Of a stretch of 64,000 bases of DNA, positions 1 to 8,117 are shown piece by piece (the stretch's first letter is position 1; the number at the start of each line of letters is the position of its first letter). The notes beneath the pieces are model-generated. The model had not been told where the DNA came from and ran no database searches. It saw nothing but the letters and a program-made list of their open reading frames with translations. The position numbers and the translations under genes were made by a program. Location of the stretch: the NCBI RefSeq assembly GCF_900108945.1, contig NZ_FNYE01000016.1, positions 62,001 through 126,000 on the forward strand, read 5' to 3'. Source of the stretch: Paraburkholderia diazotrophica. GTDB lineage: Bacteria; Pseudomonadota; Gammaproteobacteria; Burkholderiales; Burkholderiaceae.

Positions 1-352
1 GGAACGCGGTGATCTGATTGTTCTCGAGGTCGGTCGTGATCATTGCCTGCGCCGAGTAGGTGTCGGGCAGCACGCGCACGTGCTCTTTCGAGAGGCCGAG
101 CGTGTCGAGGCGATCGATGTACAGCTGCGCGTCGACGGCGCCGAGCGTCGCCATGATGCGCGCGTCGCCACCGAGCAGATGCAGCGAGTACGCGATATTG
201 CCCGCGCAGCCGCCGAATTCGCGACGCATCGTCGGCACGAGGAAGCTCACGTTCAGGATGTGGACCTGTTCCGGCAGGATGTGCTCCCGAAAGCGCCCTT
301 CGAAGGTCATGATGTTGTCGTAGGCAAGCGAGCCGCAAATCAGCGTAGCCAA
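1..352 (-). CDS. PfkB-family carbohydrate kinase (N-terminal part, cut by window edge)
   Basis: About 117 codons of the N-terminus are present; the rest lies beyond base 1. The protein begins with Ala-Thr-Leu-Ile-Cys-Gly-Ser-Leu-Ala-Tyr-Asp and contains the Gly-Gly-Cys-Ala-Gly-Asn-Ile-Ala segment typical of the sugar-binding half of PfkB/ribokinase kinases. Close betaproteobacterial relatives are usually annotated as adenosine or sugar kinases, so the substrate is uncertain. The start is a TTG: no ATG fits, and an AGGAA Shine-Dalgarno lies 8 bases before it. The gene is last in the minus-strand series and follows tpx after a 113-base gap. The ATP-binding C-terminal motif cannot be seen here. 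Confidence 0.85.
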   Translation of the reverse strand, partial: MATLICGSLAYDNIMTFEGRFREHILPEQVHILNVSFLVPTMRREFGGCAGNIAYSLHLLGGDARIMATLGAVDAQLYIDRLDTLGLSKEHVRVLPDTYSAQAMITTDLENNQITAF

Positions 353-465
353 GGCGAGCGTTCCTGTAAGAAGTATCGGTGTCGGAGGGAAAAGTGGCGC
401 GACGATGTGACAGCGCCGCGCCCGGGCGATACGGGAGCGGCGCTGTATCGACGCAAGCGTGGAGC

Positions 466-966
466 TTACTTCAGCGCGGCGAGCGCTGCGTCGTAGTTCG
501 GTTCGTTCTTGATTTCGCCGACGAGCTCGGCGTGCACGACCTTGTCGTTTTCATCGAGAACGACGACGGCGCGCGCCGTCAGGCCCGTCAGCGGGCCGCT
601 CGTCACGTCGACGCCATACGCTTGCGCGAACTCGTGGCCGCGGAACGTCGAGGCCGTCACGACGTTTTCGATTCCTTCCGTCGTGCAGAAGCGCGAAGCG
701 GCGAACGGCAGGTCGCCCGACACGACGATCACGGCCGTGTTGTTCAGCTTGGCGGCTGCTTCGTTGAACTTGCGCGTCGAGGTTGCGCAGGTCGGCGTGT
801 CGAGACTCGGGACGATGTTCAGTACCTTGCGCTTGCCGGCGAAGTCGGTGAGCGAGAGCGGCTTCAGATCCTTGCCGACGAGCGTGAAGGCGGGCGCCTT
901 CTGGCCGACGGACGGGAACGTGCCAGCGACTTCGATCGGGTTGCCACCCAGCGTGACTTGACTCAT
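466..966 (-). CDS. tpx: Thiol peroxidase (atypical 2-Cys peroxiredoxin)
   Basis: This 166-residue protein has the normal Tpx length. It reduces H2O2 and alkyl hydroperoxides using thioredoxin. The peroxidatic cysteine is Cys60 in the SLDTPTC motif and the resolving cysteine is Cys94 in the SRFC motif, both at the positions expected for the family. The open frame continues far upstream, but the ATG opening MSQVTLGG is the family's usual start, so the longer version was not used. It lies 95 bases downstream of the DUF3426 gene and may be read with it or from its own promoter. It is probably cytoplasmic or periplasmic; no signal peptide is seen. Confidence 0.95.
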   Translation of the reverse strand: MSQVTLGGNPIEVAGTFPSVGQKAPAFTLVGKDLKPLSLTDFAGKRKVLNIVPSLDTPTCATSTRKFNEAAAKLNNTAVIVVSGDLPFAASRFCTTEGIENVVTASTFRGHEFAQAYGVDVTSGPLTGLTARAVVVLDENDKVVHAELVGEIKNEPNYDAALAALK

Positions 967-1061
967 GTTGTGCTCCGAAGATTCGTCAGGGATTGACGGG
1001 ATGCGCGTCCGGTTCGTGCCGGACGCGCGGGTGTAACCAGCTCGCGCCGCAGAGATACCCG

Positions 1062-3014
1062 TTACGGATAGAAGATCTGCACGCGGAAATTCGAGGCGAC
1101 GGTATTGCCGGTGTCGAGGCGCACGATCATCGTCTGCGTCGTGCGGGCGGGCAGGCCCGCCGCAATCGGCGTGCCGGGCTTCACGTAGTCTTGCGGCCAC
1201 AGCACGCGCCGCACGGCGACGTTGTTGTTCTCGTCGAGCAGCGTCAGTTCGACGGCGGGATAGGCGAGCGCGATGTCGAAGCGGTTGCGCAGCGGCATCC
1301 GCAGTTCGAGCTTGTGCGGTCCGTCGATCTGGCGCAGATCGGACGGCTCGACCAGCAGGCCATCGATATCGCGCGGCGGTCCGACCTTGCATCCGAGGTT
1401 CGCGCAAGCCTTCACGAAGAGCGACTGCGAACCGGGCCACGCGACCATCACCGATTCGCGTTGCCACCATGCGAGCTGCGCGAGCAGCAAGACGGCCAGC
1501 ACGGCGATCGCGACTCCGCCGACGGCCTGCCATACGACGCGGCGCGAGTCTTGTCCGAGCGGCTCACGCCGGACGGCGAACGCATTGTCGTCATCGTCTG
1601 GCGCGGCGGCGAACGGCTGGCGCGCGCCTCCGCCGAAACGCGGTTCGTAATCCTGCTCTTCCGCAGGCGAGCCGAAGTGGGGCTCGCGATCCCGACGATC
1701 GTCGGCGGCCGGCGCGGCCGCGCTGTCATCGGGGTCGAAGAAGGGTTTGTGCCGCTTGTCGCGAAGTGGCTCATACAGCCCTTCGTGCAAGGTTTCGTGC
1801 AGCGGCTCGTGCAATGGCTCGTGCAACGATGCATCGGCTTCGGCCTTCGCTTCGCCCGCTGTTTCGGCATTGGGTGCGTGCGCCGATTCGCGCGCGGGCT
1901 CCGCTGCTCGCCACGTATGCGGCGGCGGCTCGGCAATTTCCTGTTCGAGCACGCGCTCGGGCGAGGCTTCGAAAGTCGGCTCTGTCTTCGGCGCAGCAGG
2001 TGGTTCAGCAGATTGCGCGACCTTCGGCTGAGCTTGCGTGGCGGCTGATGGTTCGACCTTCGGTTGAGCTTGCGTGGCGGTAGACGGTTCGACCTCCGGC
2101 TGAGCTTGCGTGGCGGCTGACGGTTCTACCTTCGGCTGAGCTTGCGTGGCGGTCGACGGTTCTGTCGTCGGCTGAGCTTGCGCGGCGACGGACGGTTCGA
2201 CCTTCGGCTCGGCTCGCACTTCAGCAGTCGGCGCGGCCGGCGCTTCGACGCGCGGCTCGACCCGTTTGCGCGCGGTCGCCTTTTCTGTGCTCGGCGACTT
2301 CGAGTCGGTCAGTTCGAGTGTCAGAGGCGGCTGAGCAGAACTCGGAATCGTGACGGGCTTGAGCGGAATCGTCGATGCGTTGTGGCGAATGCGTCCGTCG
2401 ACCGACGCGTCGGGCGCGGGTGCCCACGGGTTCCATGCTTCCGCGCGGAAGTCGGGCGAGCCGGCGGACGCTGCCCCGTGCTCCGGCGTCGTATCTTTGG
2501 CTTCGAGGGGCGCTTCAGCGACGTGTACTTGCGCCGCGGCGTGACCGGCCGGCGCTTTTTCGTGCCGTGCTGCCTCGTCGCTCGCGAGCGGCTTTGCAGC
2601 ATGCTCGCCGATGGTTTCTGCGGGATGCGCAGTGGTGGGTTCTATCGTGGCTTCGGCGACGTGCGGCGAAGCGGATTCCGCGGCGTGCATGCCGGCATCT
2701 TTAGCCGGCTGCTCGACGCGATGCGCATCGGTATCGGCACGCGCAGCGGGTTCGGCAGCAGGAGCGGCTCCTTCGCGTGCAGGCGCTTGACCGCCATTCG
2801 CGAGCTTATCGAGCGTGTAAGCGGTGACATCGTCGATCGACACGCGCTTTGCCTTATCGACGCTCGTGCCGTTGGTTACATCAAAGAGATTGTTCGATGC
2901 GTCGAACACTTCGTGGCAATGGCCACAACGAACGAGGCCGCGGCGCAGCGTGAGCTGCTCCGGCTGGAGCTTGAAGGCTGTTTTACAGAAGGGACAGCGT
3001 GTCGCTAGAAGCAT
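1062..3014 (-). CDS. Zinc-ribbon and DUF3426 membrane protein
   Basis: A 650-residue protein of unknown function. Residues 1-40 form an MJ0042-type zinc ribbon with two CxxC pairs (CPFC and CGHC). Residues of about 60-490 are a long low-complexity region rich in Ala, Glu and Pro, including a 12-residue tandem repeat. One membrane helix lies at about residues 496-515. The last 130 residues are a DUF3426 domain, probably on the periplasmic side. Only the ends and the helix look folded. It sits just downstream of prmA, as in many Burkholderiales. The linker repeat should vary in length between strains. The role is unknown; a zinc-dependent sensor or membrane tether is possible but unproven. Confidence 0.85.
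   Translation of the reverse strand: MLLATRCPFCKTAFKLQPEQLTLRRGLVRCGHCHEVFDASNNLFDVTNGTSVDKAKRVSIDDVTAYTLDKLANGGQAPAREGAAPAAEPAARADTDAHRVEQPAKDAGMHAAESASPHVAEATIEPTTAHPAETIGEHAAKPLASDEAARHEKAPAGHAAAQVHVAEAPLEAKDTTPEHGAASAGSPDFRAEAWNPWAPAPDASVDGRIRHNASTIPLKPVTIPSSAQPPLTLELTDSKSPSTEKATARKRVEPRVEAPAAPTAEVRAEPKVEPSVAAQAQPTTEPSTATQAQPKVEPSAATQAQPEVEPSTATQAQPKVEPSAATQAQPKVAQSAEPPAAPKTEPTFEASPERVLEQEIAEPPPHTWRAAEPARESAHAPNAETAGEAKAEADASLHEPLHEPLHETLHEGLYEPLRDKRHKPFFDPDDSAAAPAADDRRDREPHFGSPAEEQDYEPRFGGGARQPFAAAPDDDDNAFAVRREPLGQDSRRVVWQAVGGVAIAVLAVLLLAQLAWWQRESVMVAWPGSQSLFVKACANLGCKVGPPRDIDGLLVEPSDLRQIDGPHKLELRMPLRNRFDIALAYPAVELTLLDENNNVAVRRVLWPQDYVKPGTPIAAGLPARTTQTMIVRLDTGNTVASNFRVQIFYP
2020..2210 (-). 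repeat. 36-base coding tandem repeat in the DUF3426 linker
   Basis: About five imperfect copies of a 36-base unit encode 12 residues of the form V/T-E-P-S-x-A-T/A-Q-A-Q-P-x. On the plus strand each copy carries GAGCTTGCG followed by TGGCGG or a close variant. The copies differ at a few bases and keep the frame. This is a likely source of length variation by slipped-strand events. Confidence 0.8.
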
Positions 3015-3073
3015 ATTGAGCCGATTGACCGGTTAGCCGTTAAGGGGCCGGAAGCAGACAGATATGCCTTATT

Positions 3074-3976
3074 CTAATGGCTTTCGCGGCGAGTACCTGC
3101 AAGGCAGACCCAGCCCTCGTGTTCACGCCATACGTCGATGTCGATCCATTGCCGATAGATGTGCGCGACCTCTTCAGCCTGGCGCGCGAGAATGCCCGAC
3201 AGCGCAATGCGTCCGCCCGGCTTCACCTTCGACGACAGCATCGACGCCATCAGTTTCAGCGGGTTCGACAGAATATTCGCCACGACGATATCGAACTCGC
3301 CCGCGGGGCAATCGTCGGGCAAGCCGTATGTGACGTCGGCGTGATTGCGCTCGCTGTTGTGGCGCGCCGACTCGACCGCCTGAGGATCGATGTCGATGCC
3401 GATCACCGGGTCCGCGCCGCATTTCTTCGCGAGAATCGCGAGAATGCCCGAGCCGCAGCCATAGTCGAGCACCGAGTCGCCTTTCTTCACCGATTGCTCG
3501 AGCCATTCCATACACAGACGCGTCGTCGGATGGCTTCCCGTGCCGAACGCGAGGCCTGGATCGAGTTCGAGCACGAGCGCATCGGGATCGGGTGCGGCGT
3601 GCCACGACGGCACGACCCAGATGCGCTCGCCGATCGGAATCGGATCGAACTGCGATTGCGTGAGACGCACCCAGTCCTGTTCCTCGACTTCGCGCACGCT
3701 GAACGACGGCGTATCGGCGAGACCGAGCTCGTTCGCGGCGGCCGCGAGCAGCACCGCCGGCTCGTGTTCGGGCGCGAGCAGCGCGATCACGCGCGAATGT
3801 GTCCACGCGGTGCGCTCCGGCGTGAGACCGGGCTCGCCGAATAGCGGCTGCTCGTCGGGCGTGTCGGCGTCCGCGTCTTCGACGGATACCGACAGCGCGC
3901 CCAGTTCGAGCAGCGCATCCGACAGCGCTTCCGCGTGTTCGCGCGCGAGTTCGACGATCAGTTCCCGGTAGGTCAT
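3074..3976 (-). CDS. prmA: Ribosomal protein L11 methyltransferase
   Basis: A 300-residue SAM-dependent enzyme that trimethylates ribosomal protein L11. The SAM-binding motif I is VLDYGCGSGILAI, in the second half, and the downstream VANILSNPLKLM segment matches the PrmA active-site region. The N-terminal third is the L11-recognition domain. The start codon lies three bases after the accC stop, so the two are almost certainly co-transcribed and possibly translationally coupled. Length and motifs are complete. Confidence 0.96.
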   Translation of the reverse strand: MTYRELIVELAREHAEALSDALLELGALSVSVEDADADTPDEQPLFGEPGLTPERTAWTHSRVIALLAPEHEPAVLLAAAANELGLADTPSFSVREVEEQDWVRLTQSQFDPIPIGERIWVVPSWHAAPDPDALVLELDPGLAFGTGSHPTTRLCMEWLEQSVKKGDSVLDYGCGSGILAILAKKCGADPVIGIDIDPQAVESARHNSERNHADVTYGLPDDCPAGEFDIVVANILSNPLKLMASMLSSKVKPGGRIALSGILARQAEEVAHIYRQWIDIDVWREHEGWVCLAGTRRESH

Positions 3977-3979
3977 TGC

Positions 3980-5347
3980 TTACGCTTCTTCCGGTGCGGC
4001 CTGCAGCTTCGCGGCCAGCCGGTTTTCGAGGTAATGGATGCTCGTGCCGCCCTCGACGAACTTCGCGTCGAGCATCAGTTCGCGATGCAGCGGAATGTTG
4101 GTCTGAATGCCTTCGACCACCATTTCCGACAGCGCGATGCGCATCCGGCTGATCGCCTGCTCGCGCGTCGCGCCGTAAGCGATCAGCTTGCCTATCATCG
4201 AATCATAGTTCGGCGGAACGAAATAGCCGTTGTACGCGTGCGAATCGACGCGAATACCGGGGCCACCGGGCATATGCCACGACGTCAGACGCCCCGGCGA
4301 CGGAATGAACTTGAACGGATCTTCGGCGTTGATACGGCACTCGATCGCATGTCCGCGGAACTGGATGTCGCGCTGGCGGAGCGCGAGCTTCTCGCCTGCA
4401 GCGATGCGGATCTGTTCCTGAACGATGTCGATGCCCGTGATCAGTTCCGTGACGGGATGCTCGACCTGCACGCGCGTGTTCATTTCGATGAAGTAGAACT
4501 CGCCGTTCTCGTACAGGAATTCGAACGTGCCCGCGCCGAGGTAGCCCATCTTCTTGCACGCGTCCGCGCAGCGATCGCCGATGCGCTCGATCAGGCGTCG
4601 CGCAATGCCGGGCGCCGGCGCTTCCTCGATCACCTTCTGGTGACGGCGCTGCATCGAGCAGTCGCGCTCGCCGAGCCAGAGCGCGTTCTTGAACGAATCG
4701 GCGAGCACCTGGATTTCGATGTGCCGCGGGTTCTCCAGGTATTTCTCCATGTAGACCTGCGGATTGCCGAACGCACGGCCGGCTTCTTCGCGCGTCATGT
4801 TGACGGCGTTGACGAGCGCCGCTTCCGTGTGCACGACGCGCATGCCGCGGCCGCCGCCGCCGCCCGCCGCCTTGATGATCACCGGATAGCCGATCGCGCG
4901 CGCAATCTTCACGATTTCCTTCGGATCGTCCGGCAATGCGCCTTCCGACCCGGGCACGCACGGCACGCCCGTCTTGATCATCGTCTGCTTCGCGGTGACC
5001 TTGTCGCCCATCAGGCGAATCGTGTCGGGGCGCGGGCCGATGAACACGAAACCCGATTGCTCGACGCGCTCGGCGAAGTCCGCGTTCTCGGAGAGGAAGC
5101 CGTAGCCGGGGTGAATCGCTTCGGCGTCCGTGACTTCCGCCGCGCTGATCAGCGCAGGCATGTTCAGGTAGCTCAGGTTCGACGGCGCCGGTCCGATGCA
5201 GACCGCCTCGTCGGCGAGTTTCACGTATTTGGCTTCCTTGTCGGCTTCGGAATAGACGACGACCGTCTTGACGCCGAGTTCGCGGCACGCGCGCTGAATG
5301 CGGAGCGCGATTTCGCCGCGATTGGCAATGAGGATTTTTTCAAACAT
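3980..5347 (-). CDS. accC: Acetyl-CoA carboxylase, biotin carboxylase subunit
   Basis: A 455-residue biotin carboxylase that carboxylates the biotin on AccB with ATP and bicarbonate, the first step of fatty-acid synthesis. The N-terminus MFEKILIANRGEIALRI is canonical. The glycine-rich ATP-grasp loop KAAGGGGGRGMR and the catalytic segment EMNTRVQVEHPVTE are present. The open frame extends seven codons further upstream, but the MFEKIL start is the family's normal start. It follows accB after a 136-base gap and precedes prmA by three bases. Confidence 0.97.
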   Translation of the reverse strand: MFEKILIANRGEIALRIQRACRELGVKTVVVYSEADKEAKYVKLADEAVCIGPAPSNLSYLNMPALISAAEVTDAEAIHPGYGFLSENADFAERVEQSGFVFIGPRPDTIRLMGDKVTAKQTMIKTGVPCVPGSEGALPDDPKEIVKIARAIGYPVIIKAAGGGGGRGMRVVHTEAALVNAVNMTREEAGRAFGNPQVYMEKYLENPRHIEIQVLADSFKNALWLGERDCSMQRRHQKVIEEAPAPGIARRLIERIGDRCADACKKMGYLGAGTFEFLYENGEFYFIEMNTRVQVEHPVTELITGIDIVQEQIRIAAGEKLALRQRDIQFRGHAIECRINAEDPFKFIPSPGRLTSWHMPGGPGIRVDSHAYNGYFVPPNYDSMIGKLIAYGATREQAISRMRIALSEMVVEGIQTNIPLHRELMLDAKFVEGGTSIHYLENRLAAKLQAAPEEA

Positions 5348-5483
5348 AGCGGATATTCGACTCATCAATGGGCGCCGCGTGCGGGTTGCGCAGTTGCTTC
5401 CAGAAGCGCGGCTGCCACAGAGGATCGGTGGCGCGCCCGAAGAAGGAGGGCGCGCGGATGGCGTGTGGCTAAAAAGCGCCGCG

Positions 5484-5954
5484 TCAGCCGATCACGAAGA
5501 GCGGCTGGCCGTATTCGACTGCCTGCCCGTTCTCGACGAGGATTTCCTTGATGACGCCAGCCTGATCCGACTCGATTTCGTTCAGCAGCTTCATCGCTTC
5601 GATGATGCAGATCGTCTGGCCTTCCTTGACGGCGTCGCCCACTTGCACGAACGGATCTGCGCCCGGCGACGGCGCACGATAGAACGTACCGACCATCGGC
5701 GAGGTCACGACGTGACCCTGCGGCGCGGCGGCGGCCGGCGTGGCCGGGCCTGCGACGGCGGGCGCTTCCGAGTGAACGCCAGGCGCGGAGGCCGTCGCCG
5801 GGAATTGCGGCGCGAAGTTGCCGGGTTGCTGGACGTAAACCGGCGGCGCGTTCTTGACGATGCGCACCTTGCCTTCGCCCTCGGTCACTTCGAGTTCGGA
5901 AATGCCGGACTCGGAGACGAGGTCGATCAGAGTCTTCAGTTTACGTAGATCCAT
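5484..5954 (-). CDS. accB: Biotin carboxyl carrier protein of acetyl-CoA carboxylase
   Basis: A 156-residue carrier subunit. An N-terminal dimer region (MDLRKLKTLIDLVSESG) is joined by an Ala/Pro-rich flexible linker at about residues 40-80 to a C-terminal biotinyl domain. The biotin-accepting lysine is Lys122 in EAMKLLNEIE. Asn125 and the flanking Met are in their usual places, although the common EAMKMMN is EAMKLLN here. It lies between aroQ and accC on the same strand, which is the standard arrangement for co-expression with AccC. Confidence 0.96.
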   Translation of the reverse strand: MDLRKLKTLIDLVSESGISELEVTEGEGKVRIVKNAPPVYVQQPGNFAPQFPATASAPGVHSEAPAVAGPATPAAAAPQGHVVTSPMVGTFYRAPSPGADPFVQVGDAVKEGQTICIIEAMKLLNEIESDQAGVIKEILVENGQAVEYGQPLFVIG

Positions 5955-6022
5955 GGGCTTCCCCTTTCAATGCGTGAAGCGCCGGTGGGATGCCGCCGGC
6001 GCCGAATTCGTGTTTTGGGTTG

Positions 6023-6487
6023 TCAGTTGCGCGACGTCCCGGCTGTCTGAACGGACAACCGGTCGAGCGCGTATTCGAGTGCGTACAGATAACCCTTCCA
6101 GCCGAGGCCGCAAATCACGCCCTCTGCCTGGTCGGAGAAATACGAGTGATGCCTGAACGGTTCTCGACGATGCACGTTCGACAGATGAATCTCGACGAAC
6201 GGGATGCCGACGCCCGCTAGTGCGTCCCGGATCGCCACGCTCGTATGCGTGTAGGCGGCGGGATTAATCAGGATGAAATCGGTCTTCTCGGTCCGGGTGG
6301 CCTGGATGCGATCGACGAGTGCGCCTTCGTGATTGCTCTGGAAGGTGGCCAGTTCTACGCCGGCGTCCGCTGCGCGGTCGGCGAGCGCCTGATCGATCTG
6401 CGGGAGCGTGACGCGGCCGTACACCTCAGGTTCCCGGGTGCCGAGAAGATTGAGATTGGGGCCATGCAGAACCAGCAGTCGCGTCAT
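6023..6487 (-). CDS. aroQ: Type II 3-dehydroquinate dehydratase
   Basis: A 154-residue cytoplasmic shikimate-pathway enzyme that converts 3-dehydroquinate to 3-dehydroshikimate. The N-terminal LVLHGPNLNLLGTREPEVYG motif carries the catalytic Tyr23, and His101 lies in FVEIHLSNVH. The FQSNHEG substrate loop is intact. It is the first gene of an aroQ-accB-accC-prmA series, and a promoter-like sequence lies just upstream. A second shikimate gene, aroE, lies in the plus-strand cluster about 6 kb away. Confidence 0.96.
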   Translation of the reverse strand: MTRLLVLHGPNLNLLGTREPEVYGRVTLPQIDQALADRAADAGVELATFQSNHEGALVDRIQATRTEKTDFILINPAAYTHTSVAIRDALAGVGIPFVEIHLSNVHRREPFRHHSYFSDQAEGVICGLGWKGYLYALEYALDRLSVQTAGTSRN

Positions 6488-6517
6488 GGTCGCTTCGTTT
6501 TCCGTGGAATTGGCCGC

Positions 6518-6547
6518 ACTTTAGCGCTGATTAGAGAAATTTGTCTA
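6518..6547 (-). promoter_or_regulatory. Putative sigma-70 promoter for aroQ-accBC
   Basis: On the minus strand TAGACA is followed after 18 bases by TAAAGT, about 30 bases before the aroQ start codon. It is the best match in the 193-base gap between the tlpA-like gene and aroQ. It is a consensus match by eye only. Confidence 0.4.
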
Positions 6548-6680
6548 GTTTCTCGAGCACCGGTGACGATCCAGCGCCTTTCTGCGATAGCCGCAACTAG
6601 CCGAACTTCTGACAATTCCGCCGGAATGTCGGGCAACCTGGAGCCAACGTTCTCAATTAAACGTCAATAAGTTGTCGACG

Positions 6681-7229
6681 TCATAGCGCGTCGAGCGTCC
6701 GTTTCAGCTCTTCGGGCTTGACCTGTCCTAATTTTGTCGACCGTACGACCCCTTTTGCGTCAATTACGACCGTGTAAGGCAAACCACCCGCGTTATTGCC
6801 GAATGCGCGGGCGAGGTCGGCGCCTCCGAAGCCGGCGACGAAAATCGGGTAGTCGACGGGCACTTTCTGAAGGAACGCCTTCACGTTCTTGTCGGAATCG
6901 ACGCCGAGTCCGACGAACTCAATGCCTTTCTTCGCATATTCCTTGTGTAGTTGCGACAGCGACGGCATCTCTTCGACGCATGGTCCGCACCACGACGCCC
7001 AGAAGTTGACGACGACGGGACGGCCCTTGAACCCGGCGAGCGATTGCGGCTTGCCGTCCGCATTCGTGACTTTCGCCGACCACAGCTGGTTGACGGCATT
7101 GCTGCTGTCGGCGGGCGCGGCGTTGGCGACGCCGGCGAGATCGTTGCTGCCGAGAAACCAGTGGCTCGCCACTGCTCCTCCCGCTGTTGCGACGACGGCC
7201 ACCGCCGCGATTGCCAGAATGCGCTTCAT
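6681..7229 (-). CDS. TlpA-family thiol-disulfide oxidoreductase
   Basis: A 182-residue thioredoxin-fold protein. Residues 1-25 form a hydrophobic signal or anchor, so the redox domain is probably in the periplasm. The active site is W80-C81-G-P-C84, and the later cis-proline segment GGLPYTVVID is intact. TlpA/ResA relatives keep cysteines reduced for cytochrome c or oxidase assembly, or act as antioxidant reductases. No cytochrome gene is nearby, so the partner is unknown. It starts 18 bases after the stop of the next upstream gene, which suggests co-transcription. Confidence 0.88.
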   Translation of the reverse strand: MKRILAIAAVAVVATAGGAVASHWFLGSNDLAGVANAAPADSSNAVNQLWSAKVTNADGKPQSLAGFKGRPVVVNFWASWCGPCVEEMPSLSQLHKEYAKKGIEFVGLGVDSDKNVKAFLQKVPVDYPIFVAGFGGADLARAFGNNAGGLPYTVVIDAKGVVRSTKLGQVKPEELKRTLDAL

Positions 7230-7247
7230 ATATAGATGGAGAGTGTG

Positions 7248-7901
7248 TCAGTTAGAGGAGGGCGAGTCGTCGCTCTCGTCGATCAATGCCTGCACTGCGC
7301 GAACGTCGGCCCTTGCTAGCCGGCCGCGCGCGTCGGCTCGCACCGCGCCGCGCAGATCGTCGGTGCTGTACAGCGCGACGTGGATGCCCACGGGTTCGGT
7401 GTCCCGTCCTTCATCCGTCGGGCGCCAGAGAAAGCTCAAAGTTTCGACGTATCCACGCCCCGCAAAGTGCCGCGTTTCGGAAACGTCGTACTGCACATTC
7501 GTGTTCAGCAGGTAGAGGGCGACTTCCTTCGGGTTGTCACAGAACGCCTGCAGATGTATATCGGAATGCTCGCCGGCCGTTCCGCCCAGCACGGCGCCCG
7601 TCAGATAAGGATTGAATGGCGCGAGCCGCTGCATCCAGTCCAGCGCGATTTCTCTCAGGCGGCGCAGCACGGCCGGCTGGCTGTCGCCCTGAAACAGCGA
7701 CTGGTATTCGCGGATTTCTTCCTCGATCTGGTCGTTATCCGGCAGCCATTCTCCCGCGACGCGCGTCTCCCCGACGACCTGCCGCGCAGCCTTGCGCTTG
7801 GCCGTCGAGTAATCGAGACCGTCTTCGGCGATCATTCTCGCAGCCGCGATCGCGATTTCCTCGCGCACGCGCTGCGGATCGAAATGTGATTTGCGAACCA
7901 T
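7248..7901 (-). CDS. Uncharacterised protein with a degenerate nucleotidyltransferase-like motif
   Basis: A 217-residue protein. Residues 1-45 are a charged helical region reminiscent of a DNA-binding N-terminus. The central segment GAVLGGTAGEHSDIHLQAF resembles the GS-x-SDxDL signature of nucleotidyltransferases, but the second acidic residue is His. Similar betaproteobacterial proteins are, as I recall, sometimes labelled UDP-N-acetylmuramate-alanine ligase. The sequence has no Mur ligase P-loop, so that label would be wrong and probably borrowed from the neighbouring mpl. It is divergent from mpl and lies 18 bases upstream of the tlpA-like gene. The function is unknown. Confidence 0.75.
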   Translation of the reverse strand: MVRKSHFDPQRVREEIAIAAARMIAEDGLDYSTAKRKAARQVVGETRVAGEWLPDNDQIEEEIREYQSLFQGDSQPAVLRRLREIALDWMQRLAPFNPYLTGAVLGGTAGEHSDIHLQAFCDNPKEVALYLLNTNVQYDVSETRHFAGRGYVETLSFLWRPTDEGRDTEPVGIHVALYSTDDLRGAVRADARGRLARADVRAVQALIDESDDSPSSN

Positions 7902-8117
7902 CCGTCAATGATACTAGAGAAAACCCGATGGCCTTTTTGCGTGCGCCGGCGCCGCGCAACGGTTTGAAGCCGTGCTCAGCGGCGCTTCGGAAAACTCGCG
8001 CGACCAGGAATGGGCGAGCCTGTACGTTACAATAAGCGTCCTTTGCCGCGAGGACTTTCCGGCCCTTTGCGCGCACCTACTTCCATGCAAAACACGCCCT
8101 GCGGCGCGACAGCTTTT

